This document shows positions 1 through 12,000 of a stretch of DNA of 64,000 bases, in pieces. Location: assembly GCA_905160935.1 (NCBI GenBank), contig CAJHZI010000182.1, positions 269,501-333,500 on the forward strand, given 5' to 3'. A program made the position numbers and the translations under genes. The notes under the pieces are model-generated. The model was given only the letters and a program-made list of their open reading frames with translations. It did not search any database and was not told where the DNA came from. The first letter of the stretch is position 1; the number at the start of each line of letters is the position of its first letter. Source of the stretch: Enchytraeus crypticus (taxonomy: Eukaryota; Annelida; Clitellata; Enchytraeida; Enchytraeidae).

Positions 1-374
1 ATTTCTTTATTTAAATTTAAATATTTATAAAGATAGTAATTGCAAATCTAGTAGAATAATATCTTGATTCCACTTATATATACACTAGTATATACCTTCG
101 GCTTTCATTTATTGACTAATTATTTTATTATTTAAATTAATAATCAAGAAAACGAGAAACTACAATAGTTGTAGCAAAGGCAAAGTCTTCATTTGAAACA
201 ATTGTTTTAAATTAAAGTTTACTTTTTGAAATAAAAATAATTACGATTTATTAAATTCCAAAATAATTAACCTGCAATTTTAAAGTATTTATTTTACCGA
301 TGAAATTTACTTTTATTTGAAACTTAAAATAAAGATAAAAAAGAAGACAATAAAGAAGAAAAAGAACTGACAAC

Positions 375-742
375 CTGCAGTAGAACTGGAACAGCCGAGA
401 GATCCCAAATCAATCAGTAGCTTATCGCCCCAAGAGCCACTGCTGCTACTGAGGTGATTTTCCATTGCATTACCTGTGCAACTAACGTTTTCAGTTAGAT
501 TGTCTGACTCAGAGTTACCATTCCAGGTTTTTTCTTTCAGAGCGGCAGCTTTTCTATCCTCTCCGCCCAGCTCGGAGCCTATTCCACTATCAGATGATTT
601 GAGGTTAATTCCCGGGGGTAGCTTCGGCTTGGGATGCTCAGGGGTTAGTATGGCTTGATGTTGATCATTGGTTAGGCTTGGCGAAGTAGAAAGTAAATCA
701 GATTCCGACGGTATTTGAACGCTACTGACTTTACAAACGCCT
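375..742 (-). CDS. Exon of the unrecognised left gene, last in the window
   Basis: Acceptor ATCTGCAG^AGGCG and donor ACTGCAG^GTTGTC, 368 nt, phase 2 in, phase 1 out. It encodes a Ser-rich segment with [21 protein letters not shown] and [13 protein letters not shown]. Without the donor the frame would run into a Phe-rich stretch and stop, so splicing off the window edge is more likely. Confidence 0.65.
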
Positions 743-908
743 CTGCAGATAATATCGATTAAAAATATACATCAGTAATTAATAATAACAGATAAGCTTA
801 TTAAGCAACAACTAATTAGCAATATTTGAAAATCTAACAATTTTCTTCTAAACTGCATTATATGATTTTCATGTATACGCTTATATATATATTATACATA
901 TATATATA

Positions 909-966
<58 letters not shown>

Positions 967-1020
967 ATTATATATATATATATATAAATATAATATATTA
1001 TATTATATATATACAAGTAT

Positions 1021-1082
<62 letters not shown>

Positions 1083-4000
1083 ATAGTTTTGCTGCAACAA
1101 ACTTGTAGACAATTGATAAATATGATACGAAATAAGAAGAAGAGATGGATAGGCCTTGCTTTGAGAGAGGATGGTACACTAAATTAGGAAATTGAAGGAA
1201 GAATGCAACAGAATATGATTAGAGGAAAACCGAGACTTGGGATGCTAGATGATTTGATAGCTTTGATATGCTGATAAGAAAAGAAAAACAGATCAGAGAG
1301 ATACGTAGAGGAGTTGTAAGCCTTTGATCAGCAAATACATCTTAGTACTAATATTAATATAATAATAATAGTAAAATAATAACAATAAAAAAATTCAATC
1401 AATGAAAATGTATACACAAATATTCTTTTACATATATAGAGAGACAGAAATTAACAAGTTTAACTAACTCATTCTGTTGTTGTTGTTGCTGTTGTTGTTG
1501 TTGCTGTTCAAGTTGCTGTTGTTGTCGAGCTGCTCCGTACCAGTAGAGGGCATCACTGTTGATAGAGGCGTCACTGCACGTGCTGTGCGAGTCCATCATT
1601 GCAGACATTATGCTCGATCTATCAAATCAATCAATCAATCAATGGATTGATCAATAAGTATATTTCAAAGATAAATACAGAAATTGATATATTTTAAACA
1701 GAGAATTCAATCGATCAATTTATAAATCAAAAATTATCTTTCATCAATGAACTCCATCAGCAAGAATCCTATTTGAAGAAAATTTTAAAGGATTTGACAG
1801 CTAATTAGTGCGTTGATATGAAGAGAAAAGCAGTGGATAGATACGTGAATTAGTTATATGCCATGGACCTGCCAATAGGATGTGCTCTAAGGAGAGACAG
1901 CTGCACTATTTGTGAGTGTTGTATAAGCTACTACGACGGAACTAAATAATAAATATCAATCATAATAAAACCACTAATACATATATATATAACAGCTTAG
2001 TTTATTGATCAACAAGAAATTTAGCCATCAACTATTTGTCAATCTAACAATTTTAGTAAAAGCTTCATTATTTTATGTTGTGCCTGGGCCACTGAAGTAT
2101 ACACCAACCGTAAATTGCCTATATCGAAAGAGACGCCTCAGCAAGAACAGAAATTTCATTCAAAGGGAAACCATCTCAGATACCATATTTTATCTACATA
2201 TAGTTTTTTTAGATTTCCCTTGCCTTAGTCAGTTCTTGCTCTGTCACCTCTAAAAGCTACAAAAAGGTACAAGCTGTATTAAGCTGAGGATAAGGCGCAA
2301 ACATCTGAGAAGGGATTAATTAGTTAGTCAATGGAGTACCCTCAAATTATGAAGTGTGAAAGCAGAATATGACTATGAATATCAACTTGGACGAGTCATT
2401 TTGACAGAACACTAGAGAGAGAGAGAGAGAGAGTGAGAGAGAAAGAGAGAGAGAGGCAGCGAGAGAGACAGAGAGAGAGAGAAAGAGATAGAGAGAGATA
2501 GAGAGAGAAAGAGACAGAGATAGAGAGAGAGAGAAAGAGATAGAGACACAGAGAAAGAGAAAGAGAGAGACAGAACACTAGACAGAGACAGAGAGAGACA
2601 GAGAGAGACAGAGAGAGAGAGAGAATGAGAACCACGACTAACCTATCACTGCTCCAGGTCCCATACTGCTGCCACTGATCATAACCCATCGACCCGCTAT
2701 CATCCAGCTGCCACATCTGACTCGTGAACAATCTCTCACCTTCCAGGTTAACGCCCTCAATCAGCGGCCATGTTTGATTGACCGGACTGACCTTGTTGTT
2801 GGGCAGCACTGAGGTATCGCTCATATGCTTGCCCACTCTCAGCTCATCCGGGGTGACGTATCCGGGACTGCGGACTATGGGATTGTGTTGACCATTGATA
2901 GGAGAGCTGACGCTCCCCCACAGAGGTTTGTGGGACCTGACTTGAAAGGAGCTGGACATCAGCGCAGAGTCTGCACTGAGTCCAATGGACTCGTCAATGA
3001 TACTGTCCTTCTGTGATGACGTGGAATTGCTGGCCGATAGCAAACCTGGGCTTGGTTTAAGTCTATCCCGTGATGATTCACGTCCTTGATGATCCTGTAT
3101 TGCAAGATTTCTACTAGATGGATGAACTGGGTTGGAGATAAAACCGTCTTTTGAATTTTCATTTACTTCCTTTGTGCTAGGGGCAGATCCCTTAACGAAG
3201 CCATCCGATAATCCATCCAGCCTTCTCACAGCACTAGACTGCTGACACGTCACCTGACCGCCGGATTTATCGGTACGAGATGATCTCGGAGGAGCACGCG
3301 GAGAGAGGCCGGCCATTATTTCACTAGCGGGTCCGTTAGCCAATCCTGAAGAAGGAGGAGGCATGTTAGAGGGGTAGGTGTAGCTAGGGGGACGGGTAGA
3401 GGAGGGGGGTCGTCTAGACAGCATCTTTATGACGAGATCGAGATCAGCATCAGTAGCAAAGTGGCTGCTACTTAGTGATCCTGCTGCTCTGCTTCCTGGT
3501 AATAATAGTAACAATAATAAAGGTTTAACGTCCATTTCCTCATCCAAGGATGAAGTCAGGGACGTCGGGGACGGTAAATTACAATAGAATGAGATAAAAC
3601 TGATAAAATGCCATGCAATGTAACACAAATAAACAGATAAAATACAATGCAATAGAACAAAATAGGTAAAATAAAATGCGATGCAATATAGCTAAACAGA
3701 TAAAATACAATGTAATGTAATATAACTACACAGACAAAATACAAAGCAATGCAGTACAATGCAACTACACTAGATAAAATTCAGTGTAACACAATACAAC
3801 TAAACAGAGAATAGTTTTTAAATAAAATTGAAAACAATTTATTTTAATATTAAAAATAATTTCAAGTTACCAGTTACATTGTAATGCATAACAAACATAC
3901 TAGAAAATAATTTAAATAATGTTCATGATTTAGCTGTAAACGGTTGGAAAAACACTAAATAATATTTATAAAATAAACTAAAGCCGTAAGCTGGTCTATA

Positions 4001-6178
4001 ATAAAATATTTAATAAAAATTCAACACAAATGGCTAAGAAATAACGAATACGCACTTAACATATAATAGCTGAAAATCAATTTAATATCTAAAAGTAAAA
4101 TTTTTTAAACAGTTTTAGCATTATAAGAAAAATTATAGACAATACGGTCATAATAATAATAATTTTAAAAAAGGATTTAATGTCCGTTTCCTCATCCAAG
4201 GATGATGTCAGAGACGTCTCCCACAGCAAAGATCTCTGAATATCAATTACCCAAACCTATCTGCAAAAACATATGCTTAAAAGAAAGTCGAATTAATCGA
4301 CTATTCAATTGTAAACACCATCGGTTGATCCTTCATAGTTTCATATTTCAGAACTCCAATATAACACTATATGCAACATCAACTAAACGCTTTTGACGTA
4401 CTCAATGGTATAACCAAAGTTCTTAATAGTACAACCAAAGCTCTCTTACCAGACTGTATCAACTGATCCGACTGAGTCCTGTAAGCCGGTCCCCTGGCTA
4501 AAGCCGCCGGCTGGCCTGAGCCGGTGAGTGACGCCGCAGTATTCGCGTCACTCACCGCAGGAACCCTCAGATTCTCATGTTCCTCAACTGCCGGCAGAGT
4601 CGGCATCATCTGCTTCTGTAGAAACCCCTTCGACTGGTGCGAATACATGTGCCTCCCTCCCCCCAGTGCCCCCCCTCCCTTTGCTTGATTTCTTTTACCC
4701 CGCTCCTCAAGGTCCACACGCCCCCCTTGGCTCCTATCGTCTACAGAACTTCTACGTTCCAAATTTTCAGAATCGAGCGGAACGTAAAACGTTGCCTGAC
4801 CAGACGGAGTTTTCTGTCCGAATAGAAAATGACGTAAAATGGACGGTTTTGCAGCGGATGCTTTCGATTTTGTCATATCGGATGTCTCGATAGATTGACT
4901 TGTATATCCTGGACTTACAGAATAACTAGGTGATACATCAATGGCAGAAAATTCTGAACCTCCAGAAATCCCTAATGAGGATCCAACCGCAGCAAATCCA
5001 GATATGCTGGAAGAGCCAAGTGTAGCATATCCTGGGGTACCGGTGGAACCGTGAAGACTATTGTTTGCCAGCGAGGATCTTAGGTGCTGCGTAAGTGCTG
5101 CGAAGAGACTTAATTGAGCCTCTACAAACTGAACCATGCTCTTCATGATTATCTGTCAGAAATATTTCAGAAACATTTTTGATACTATTTAATATGAAAT
5201 AGTGTAAATCAATTGATATAATTTACTTTTAATACACAATTATCTGTCAGAAATATTTCACTGTATTCCACGTACTGAGTCCGGGTTGGTTGAAGAATAG
5301 ACTAACCGTGTAAATATGCACGTACATTGCGACTAAAACACTAAGATTCAAACCAACGTCAGAAAGGGCATTCAGTTGGTGAGCACCCAGGCTCCAGAAA
5401 TTACTAAAAAAACTTAAATGGTTAAACTGGGATTTAAGGGAAGATGATGATGACGATGACTAAATGCACTGTATATACAGAATGGATATCTCTTTCATAA
5501 TATCTACAACTTTTGATACCAAAGAAATATATAGTAAGTGTTACTGATTCGTCAAAAGCCCAGGTCCTACATTTTAGTATCCAACACTTTACTCTCTGTT
5601 CCAACTGACCAAGAATAAAATCTACAAAAGTTCCATTCTCCACAGCTTATTAAAAATTAAAAAATTTAACTTAATTAAATTAAAGATTAAAAATAAAATT
5701 ACAAATTGTCATTAAAAATATTGTGTCATTAGCTAATATTGCTATAGATACTCTAAGCACTAAGCTATTTGAATATTTACATTAGTATGATTATTATTAG
5801 CAAACCTCATCTGGCCTTGCAGATCTTCCACCTGTCTGTTTCTGCAATACACTGCCATCAGCGGAGGAATTATAGTTTCTGCTTATTCCAATCAAAGACC
5901 AATTCGACTCAATTGCCTTTTTCATTTGTAACACTTCTGAAGCAGCAACTTTTTCCATCATCTTTACGACAGAATGTAAATGTTCTGACGCACGTGCCAA
6001 TTCCGATTGAGAGAGTACAGCAGAAAATCTTTCTGTAGTTCTCCATGCTGCCTCGCACATACCCGTGACAGATTCACAATACTGGTTGACAGCCCCTTTG
6101 CAGACATCTGTTGGGTTGTAATAATCTGCAGGTAGATCGCAGTGAAAGACGGACTGGCCTAATTCTCTGGACCTTTGA
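375..6178 (-). CDS. Unrecognised multi-exon gene, partial (Ser/Pro-rich, polyglutamine, helical N-terminal part)
   Basis: Five exons on the minus strand join with matching phases: 6178-5806, 5152-4450, 3495-2643, 1618-1469 and 742-375, giving about 800 codons without a stop. The first exon and the start of the second are rich in long amphipathic helices, which could be a BAR-like or other coiled domain; this is a guess. The middle is low-complexity, rich in Ser, Gly and Pro, as in a disordered adaptor. A later exon carries a glutamine tract. The last visible exon ends near the motif KLLIDL, which loosely recalls a clathrin-box-like peptide. A donor at 374 sends the transcript on beyond the left edge, so the C-terminus is missing. 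The true start is not fixed: the first exon stays open to a Met at 6207, and a separate first-exon candidate lies at 12072-12001. I do not recognise the family. Confidence 0.7.
879..1078. repeat. (TA)n microsatellite
   Basis: About 200 bp of nearly pure TA in the intron between two exons of the left gene. Confidence 0.9.
1100..1335 (+). mobile_element. Decayed LINE ORF2 3' fragment
   Basis: Broken frames read WIG.AL..DG, then IEGRMQQN, then [11 protein letters not shown], the usual C-terminal pattern of many non-LTR retrotransposon ORF2 proteins. A related stretch is at 19045-19210. Confidence 0.45.
1469..1618 (-). CDS. Exon of the unrecognised left gene: polyglutamine tract
   Basis: 150 nt, phase 2 in and out. 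It encodes about 30 ordinary residues ([20 protein letters not shown]) and then a Gln tract of mixed CAA and CAG codons broken by one Leu-Glu. The acceptor is the end of a (GATT)n tract (GATTGATAG^ATCG). Confidence 0.7.
1790..1950 (+). mobile_element. Decayed LINE 3' remnant (family E)
   Basis: Contains ATGCCATGGACCTGCCAATA and a GCTCTAAGGAGAGA end, shared with 19160-19215, 46235-46345 and 55440-55490. In the 19-kb copy this follows the IEGRM...RGRPR-type protein remnant, so it is likely the same LINE 3' end. Confidence 0.45.
2405..2632. repeat. (GA)n microsatellite next to an exon donor
   Basis: GA-rich run starting about 10 bp downstream (minus strand) of the donor at 2642. Its reading frames (Leu/Ser-rich) are artefacts. 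Confidence 0.9.
2643..3495 (-). CDS. Exon of the unrecognised left gene: Ser/Pro-rich region
   Basis: 853 nt, phase 1 in, phase 2 out, donor GATAG^GTTAGT. It encodes a disordered-looking segment with a proline-rich start ([15 protein letters not shown]), a Trp-rich end ([15 protein letters not shown]) and many Ser. The open frame runs further both ways through a (GA)n microsatellite and a retroposon tail; those extensions are intron. The acceptor AG (3497-3496) abuts the tail of a retroposon. Confidence 0.75.
3515..3580 (-). mobile_element. Retroposon 3' tail forming a splice acceptor
   Basis: On the minus strand: CTGACTTCATCCTTGGATG, GAGGAAATGGACGTTAAA, then a TTA-rich tail that ends in the acceptor ACCAG of the exon at 3495. 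The same element is at 4165-4215, 20650-20705, 32600-32655, 57060-57180 and 62570-62630. Confidence 0.7.
3590..3800. repeat. Degenerate tandem repeat, about 22 bp unit
   Basis: Units like AGATAAAATACAATGCAATG recur with variation in the intron upstream of the 3495 exon. Confidence 0.7.
4165..4215 (-). mobile_element. Retroposon 3' tail, second copy
   Basis: Minus strand carries GACATCATCCTTGGATGAGG then AAACGGACATTAAA and an AT-rich tail. Confidence 0.65.
4450..5152 (-). CDS. Exon of the unrecognised left gene: helix end and Ser/Gly-rich region
   Basis: Acceptor CTGACAG^ATAATC and donor TCTG^GTAAGAG frame 703 nt (phase 0 in, phase 1 out). It begins with [20 protein letters not shown], a helix like the last helix of a membrane-binding BAR-type domain, then turns into Ser/Gly-rich sequence with a basic stretch and many possible phosphorylation sites. 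The similarity to BAR domains is by eye only. Confidence 0.75.
5270..5465 (+). mobile_element. Dispersed retroposon family B
   Basis: Shared core: CAACGTCAGAAAGGGCATTC, TTGGTGAGCRCCYAGGCTCC, then a GGGATTYAAGGGAAGATGATG tail of ATG/GAT triplets. No protein remnant is visible, so it is a SINE or a LINE 3' end. Copies: 13005-13245, 23880-24075, 28590-28870 (minus), 50515-50650 (minus), 54725-54900 (minus), 56164-56347 and 61850-62010. Confidence 0.7.
5806..6178 (-). CDS. Exon of the unrecognised left gene: helical region
   Basis: The exon holds [16 protein letters not shown] and a long helical stretch with [13 protein letters not shown]. The donor GAG^GTTTGC at 5805 is phase 0 and fits the next exon. 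The acceptor is uncertain: TAG at 6180-6179 is one choice, TGCAG further in is another, and the frame is open to a Met at 6207. The reverse strand also has an open frame here, but it lacks splice and context support. Confidence 0.6.
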
Positions 6179-6207
6179 CTACACGTGTTATCCTTACTAT
6201 GATGCAT

Positions 6208-7180
6208 ATCATCTCTATGTTAAGTTTCCAATCATGGGTATAGTGCTCTATATTACAGAAGAATTTCAAAGTGTCCATAAAATAATTTTTTTAATAATAA
6301 AAGTTAACTCCTGTCTTAAGAACTTATCAGTGTAATTACGATGTTGTTTCAATCAGATTCTAATTCATGCAATAGTCTGCTTTCAGTTTTACAATAACAT
6401 AAAGGATCCAGCCTGCAGAACAAAACATGATTGCCAAATCTTAAATATATTGTCAACTTTAATTAACAAACATGTATTTAATTAGAAAAAATTAAAAATT
6501 AATATCTTTATAAGGTATAAGACTAGTTCAACATCATCAACTTCGTCTCAAAGCAAATCTGCAAAGGGCGATTCAATTTAATCGCAAAACACCTACCACA
6601 ACATACGGCACAACTTCATTAAGCATTAACGCATGAGTCATTTTCATTCGAAAACAGTTAACAACTTGACACCTTTCATAGACAGCTCGACCTACCTGAG
6701 CTAACAGTTAGACTAGACTCTTGAAACAATCATATGATTCCAATCAAGATAACGAAAAGTGCACACTTCGGCCTATATGCATAGCAGGTCACCCACAAAT
6801 GAATGTTGATGTAATTTATTAACCACCAAAACACATAAGATTTTTACAATTAATGACATACCGAAAATATATATTAGAAATGTTAGACAGAAAGAATTAG
6901 CTGCCTAATCTTTAGAAATATATTATACGATCGAGCAACCAGGAATATAATAGTACTTAATCTTGTTATTGTTTTAAATTGAGGCCATTTCCATTTGGTA
7001 TATAATAAATATCATTGGTGTTCGACAAAGTAGTGTTATCACGTTATCCTTCTTAATTCATGTACATAATATGAAGTCTTAATATTGTGTCAAATTTGTA
7101 ATACCAAAGTGAAATATCCTCGTATCGACACGCCCCCACTGCGCTAAAGTAATACGGCTACCTTTAACCGTAGATTATAG
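6208..7180. other. Gene-free stretch
   Basis: AT-rich DNA with no coding exon or named repeat that I can support. It is probably intron of the left gene if the 12.0-kb first exon belongs to it. Confidence 0.5.
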
Positions 7181-7189
7181 TCCTTACTT

Positions 7190-7190
<1 letters not shown>

Positions 7191-7258
<68 letters not shown>

Positions 7259-7266
7259 TCTCTCTC
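7191..7266. repeat. (CT)n microsatellite
   Basis: About 75 bp of CT dinucleotides. Confidence 0.95.
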
Positions 7267-7479
7267 ATAGTGTACTGCCGTTTTAAAACTCTTCTCACCA
7301 ATTCTTTTCTCAGCCTTACTTTTACTCTCTATATAATTATACGAATTTGTGAATGATCAAATCATCCAACATTCTCTTAATTAGTCTGCCTCAAACTCTA
7401 CTCGTTTCTCATACGTTCTTCCGTCTAATTACATCTTTCAGCAAGCTAACATACTTCATAAATAATAGTATCCGGGATG

Positions 7480-7645
7480 GGTGATAAGTACCCGGTGTAC
7501 CCACCCCCGGGATACCCCCCCACCCTGGGGTACCCACCCCGAGGGTGGGTGGTACCCACCCTCGGGGTACCCACCCCTGCGGTGGGTGGTACTCACCCTG
7601 GGGTACCCAACCCCCGGGGTACCCAGGGTGGGGTACCCCGGGGCA
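7480..7645. repeat. GC-rich GGGTACCC palindrome cluster
   Basis: GGTACC palindromes recur every 15-25 bp inside C- and G-runs (GGGGTACCCACCC and similar). It is extremely GC-rich in an AT-rich setting. A second cluster of the same type is at 52970-53165. Its open frames are low-complexity artefacts. Confidence 0.8.
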
Positions 7646-7663
7646 TGACATGAAAACAGGAAG

Positions 7664-7786
7664 GGCAGACGCTCCTTCATGTTTTCTGCTTCGACAATAT
7701 GGAACTCTCTGCCACAAGGTCTTCGATCTTGTAATTGTGTTGGTAGTTTCCTTGGCAAGCTAAAAACCCATCACTTTCTATCATAG
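7664..7786 (+). pseudogene. LINE ORF2 C-terminal end
   Basis: One frame reads FSASTIWNSLPQGLR, then SFLGKLKTHHFLS and a TAG. This W-N-x-L-P and LKT-x-x-F pattern is the C-terminus of many non-LTR retrotransposon ORF2 proteins. The 5' part is missing; the GC-rich cluster lies just upstream. Confidence 0.65.
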
Positions 7787-7985
7787 GTCAAAATTTTGAC
7801 CCGCTTGCCTTGGATCAAGAACTTGCACAGTTTTGATCTCGCATTCTCTTGTGGTCTCTATGTACTTAGTCGTCATCATGTGGTGCTTTGTCGCCTGTTT
7901 GTGTAAAGTCTGCAAGAGATGTCCCTGACGTTGCCTTATGGCAAGGAACCGGACGTTAAATTCTTATCGATTGATTATTGATTAA
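7787..7985 (+). mobile_element. LINE 3' untranslated tail
   Basis: Follows the ORF2 stop at 7786. It ends with CCCTGACGTTGCCTTATGGC, AAGGAACCGGACGTTAAATT, then a short (GATT)n tail. Related tails: 15065-15385, 33840-33950 and 34335-34425. Confidence 0.7.
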
Positions 7986-8409
7986 GACTGAACTGCAATA
8001 ATAAGATAGTTGAAGTTCAGTCGTTGTTTCTTCGTGGTAATTCGCTACCTGAATTAGTAGCCCGGTTACCAGCCTACAATATCCTGGGTAGAACCCGTAG
8101 TAACAAAAATTACCCTTCTCTGACTAAGTTAGTCGGTCTCTCTCTCTCTCTCTCTCGGTCTCTCGATCTCTCTGTGTCTTTCTCTCTCTATCTCCCCCTT
8201 ATCCTTATCGCACATACCCAGCATTTAAAAAGTTGGTGGCTCTTAAGTAACAAGATTTGTGTTAGATTAGGTAAGTTGGTTGATGAGGAGGAAGAAGCAA
8301 ATAATAGACCGTAATTTATTTAAAATGTATAAGTAGAAACATTGTGGTAAAATTAAATGGGAATATCAGTTACATTGTGAGTAATAGGACGTGGAATGTG
8401 CAAATCGGA

Positions 8410-8520
8410 GTATTGACTAGTTTTAGAGTATTGACTAGAATTATAGTATTGACAAGAATTAGAGTATTGACTAGAATTAGAGTATTGACTAGAATTAGAG
8501 TACTGACTATAACTATAGTA
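8410..8520. repeat. 18-bp minisatellite
   Basis: About six units of AGAGTATTGACTAGAATT, with variants. Confidence 0.9.
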
Positions 8521-8954
8521 GGCCTATAACCGTGTGTCGAGCAGGAGCGAAGTGCAGTTGAATAGAGAATAATACAGTTTTTCTGCTAAATACACAAAGC
8601 ACGGTCTGCTTAACTAATACCTGTGACTGAGTTTCGTATTTCAGAAACTCTAGACAAAAGTAACTGAACATTTTTAAACTGTACTGAAATACTCTTACAC
8701 TGACTTTCTCACAACTGTAATAAGAATTAAGCCAACGCTATAAGGGTCACCAAACAAGATACAAACAAGATAATAAAAAGTAATACTAGGAAAATGACCC
8801 AAAGGCACGCTTCCATAACTATATCTGTCTATGGTATCTATTTGAAAACGTTAATTATCTACTTGCACAATATATAAAGAATGACTCTACCAAGTTACAA
8901 CAACTTCAACAGTAATCATAAAACGAACGTAGGAAAAACTAGTATACTCGCCGT

Positions 8955-11540
8955 ATCTTTGAGTGTATATGTCATATATATGAGTGTACTTGTCATATAT
9001 ATGAGAGTACTTATCATATCTATGAGTGTACTTATCATATCTATGAGAGTACTTATCATATCTATGAGTGTACTTATCATATCTATGAGAGTACTTATCA
9101 TATCTATGAGTGTACTTATCATATCTATGAGAGTACTTATCATATCTATGAGTGTACTTATCATATCTATGAGAGTACTTATCATATCTATGAGTGTACT
9201 TATCATATCTATGAGAGTACTTATCATATCTATGAGTGTACTTATCATATCTATGAGAGTACTTATCATATCTATGAGTGTACTTATCATATCTATGAGA
9301 GTACTTATCATATCTATGAGTGTACTTATCATATCTATGAGAGTACTTATCATATCTATGAGTGTACTTATCATATCTATGAGTGTACTTATCCTATCTA
9401 TGAGTGTACTTATCATATCTATGAGTGTACTTATCATATCTATGAGTGTACTTATCATATCTATGAGTGTACTTATCATATCTATGAGTGTACTTATCAT
9501 ATCTATGAGTGTACTTATCATATCTATGAGTGTACTTATCATATCTATGAGAGTACTTATCATATCTATGAGTGTACTTATCATATCTATGAGAGTACTT
9601 ATCATATCTATGAGTGTACTTATCATATCTATGAGAGTACTTATCATATCTATGAGTGTACTTATCATATCTATGAGTGTACTTATCATATCTATGAGTG
9701 TACTTATCATATCTATGAGTGTACTTATCATATCTATGAGTGTACTTATCATATCTATGAGTGTACTTATCATATCTATGAGAGTACTTATCATATCTAT
9801 GAGTGTACTTATCATATCTATGAGAGTACTTATCATATCTATGAGTGTACTTATCATATCTATGAGAGTACTTATCATATCTATGAGTGTACTTATCATA
9901 TCTATGAGAGTACTTATCATATCTATGAGTGTACTTATCATATCTATGAGTGTACTTATCATATCTATGAGTGTACTTATCATATCTATGAGTGTACTTA
10001 TCATATCTATGAGTGTACTTATCATATCTATGAGTGTACTTATCATATCTATGAGTGTACTTATCATATCTATGAGTGTACTTATCATATCTATGAGTGT
10101 ACTTATCATATCTATGAGAGTACTATATCATTCTATGAGTGTACTTATCATTCTATGAGTGTACTTATCATATCTTATCATATCTATGAGTGTACTTATA
10201 TCTATGAGGTTATCATATCTATGAGTAGTGTGACTTATCATATCTATGAGATGTACTCATATCATATCTATGAGTGTACTTATCATATCTAGTGTACTAT
10301 GATCTAGAGGTACTTATCATATCTATGAGTGTACTTATCATATCTATGAGTGTACTTATCATATCTATGATCTATGTACTTATCATATCTATGAGTGTAC
10401 TTATCAATCTTATCATATCTATGAGTGTACTTATCATATCTATGAGTGTACTTATCATTCTATGAGTGTACTTATCATATCTATGATTGTACTTATCATA
10501 TCTATGAGTGTACTTATCATATCTATGAGTGTACTTATCATATCTATGAGTGTACTTATCATATCTATGAGTGTACTTATCATATCTATGAGTGTACTTA
10601 TCATATCTATGAGTGTACTTATCATATCTATGAGTGTACTTATCATATCTATGAGTGTACTTATCATATCTATGAGTGTACTTATCATATCTATGATATC
10701 TATGAGAGTACTTATCATATCTATGAGTGTACTTATCATATCTATGAGAGTACTTATCATATCTATGAGTGTGTACTTATCATATCTATGAGTGTACTTA
10801 TCATATCTATGAGTGTACTTATCATATCTATGAGAGTACTTATCATATCTATGAGTGTACTTATCATATCTATGAGTGTACTTATCATATCTATGAGTGT
10901 ACTTATCATATCTATGAGTGTACTTATCATATCTATGAGTGTACTTATCATATCTATGAGAGTACTTATCATATCTATGAGTGTACTTATCATATCTATG
11001 AGTGTACTTATCATATCTATGAGTGTACTTATCATATCTATGAGTGTACTTATCATATCTATGAGTGTACTTATCATATCTATGAGTGTACTTATCATAT
11101 CTATGAGTGTACTTATCATATCTATGAGTGTACTTATCATATCTATGAGTGTACTTATCATATCTATGAGTGTACTTATCATATCTATGAGTGTACTTAT
11201 CATATCTATGAGTGTACTTATCATATCTATGAGTGTACTTATCATATCTATGAGTGTACTTATCATATCTATGAGTGTACTTATCATATCTATGAGTGTA
11301 CTTATCATATCTATGAGTGTACTTATCATATCTATGAGTGTACTTATCATATCTATGAGTGTACTTATCATATCTATGATTGTACTTATCATATCTATGA
11401 GTGTACTTATCATATCTATGAGTGTACTTATCATATCTATGAGTGTACTTATCATATCTATGAGTGTACTTATCATATCTATGAGTGTACTTATCATATC
11501 TATGAGTGTACTTAATGTACTGGTCGTACCTATAAGTGTA
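8955..11540. repeat. 21-bp satellite array, about 120 units
   Basis: The unit is GTGTACTTATCATATCTATG plus A. Two variants (GAGTGTAC and GAGAGTAC) alternate strictly over long runs, then give way to runs of one type. A scrambled zone at about 10120-10460 separates two regular blocks. The unit is a multiple of 3 without stops in several frames, so it yields long artefact frames on both strands. Confidence 0.97.
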
Positions 11541-12000
11541 CTTATCGAAATGATAAATCTGATGTACTGGATTGTAATGATAATAATTAGCAAGTCATCG
11601 ATTATCACAATCAATCATAGAATATGCAGTATATGTAAATTTTACTAAAGTTCAATTCTAATTACATTACACTATCACACACTACGTTGCAAAAGCCTAC
11701 ATCATATGCTACAAAACTATAACACAAGTATATTATACAAATGCATTAAATTTAATTATAAGAAGTTTGTACTAGAAAAAGAGGAGGCACATTAATGCAC
11801 ATAGATATGGCAAGGCAACAACCAATTAGATAATATCAAATAACGAACAAAAGTGTACAAAACAACAAATCTATACATAAAAAAATCGATCGATATGCTT
11901 CGATTTTAAAGCCTTGCAAATTAAACATTCTATCTACGTGCATAGTAGCATGATAATTGTAATTTGTTTACCATCCTGTACAGCTACACACATGACATAC
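11541..12000. other. Gene-free flank of the satellite
   Basis: AT-rich; the first 100 bp are diverged satellite. No gene seen. Confidence 0.5.

Noticed and set aside
2396-3652. 418-residue frame as one exon
   Set aside because: Both ends are repeat (GA)n and retroposon tail; only 3495-2643 is bounded by matching splice sites.
4528-4893. Plus-strand frame of 121 residues
   Set aside because: Antisense shadow of the exon at 5152-4450.
7409-7763. Pro/Gly-rich frames on both strands
   Set aside because: Low-complexity translations of the GGTACC cluster; the only protein trace is the LINE end in another frame.
8881-10158. 425-residue open frame (and 397-residue reverse frame)
   Set aside because: Pure translation of the 21-bp satellite; the same repeat is open in several frames on both strands.
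8955-11540. CRISPR array
   Set aside because: No repeat-spacer structure; units are contiguous, and the genes are those of an animal.
10446-11648. 400-residue open frame
   Set aside because: Same satellite, with frame switching at the junctions.
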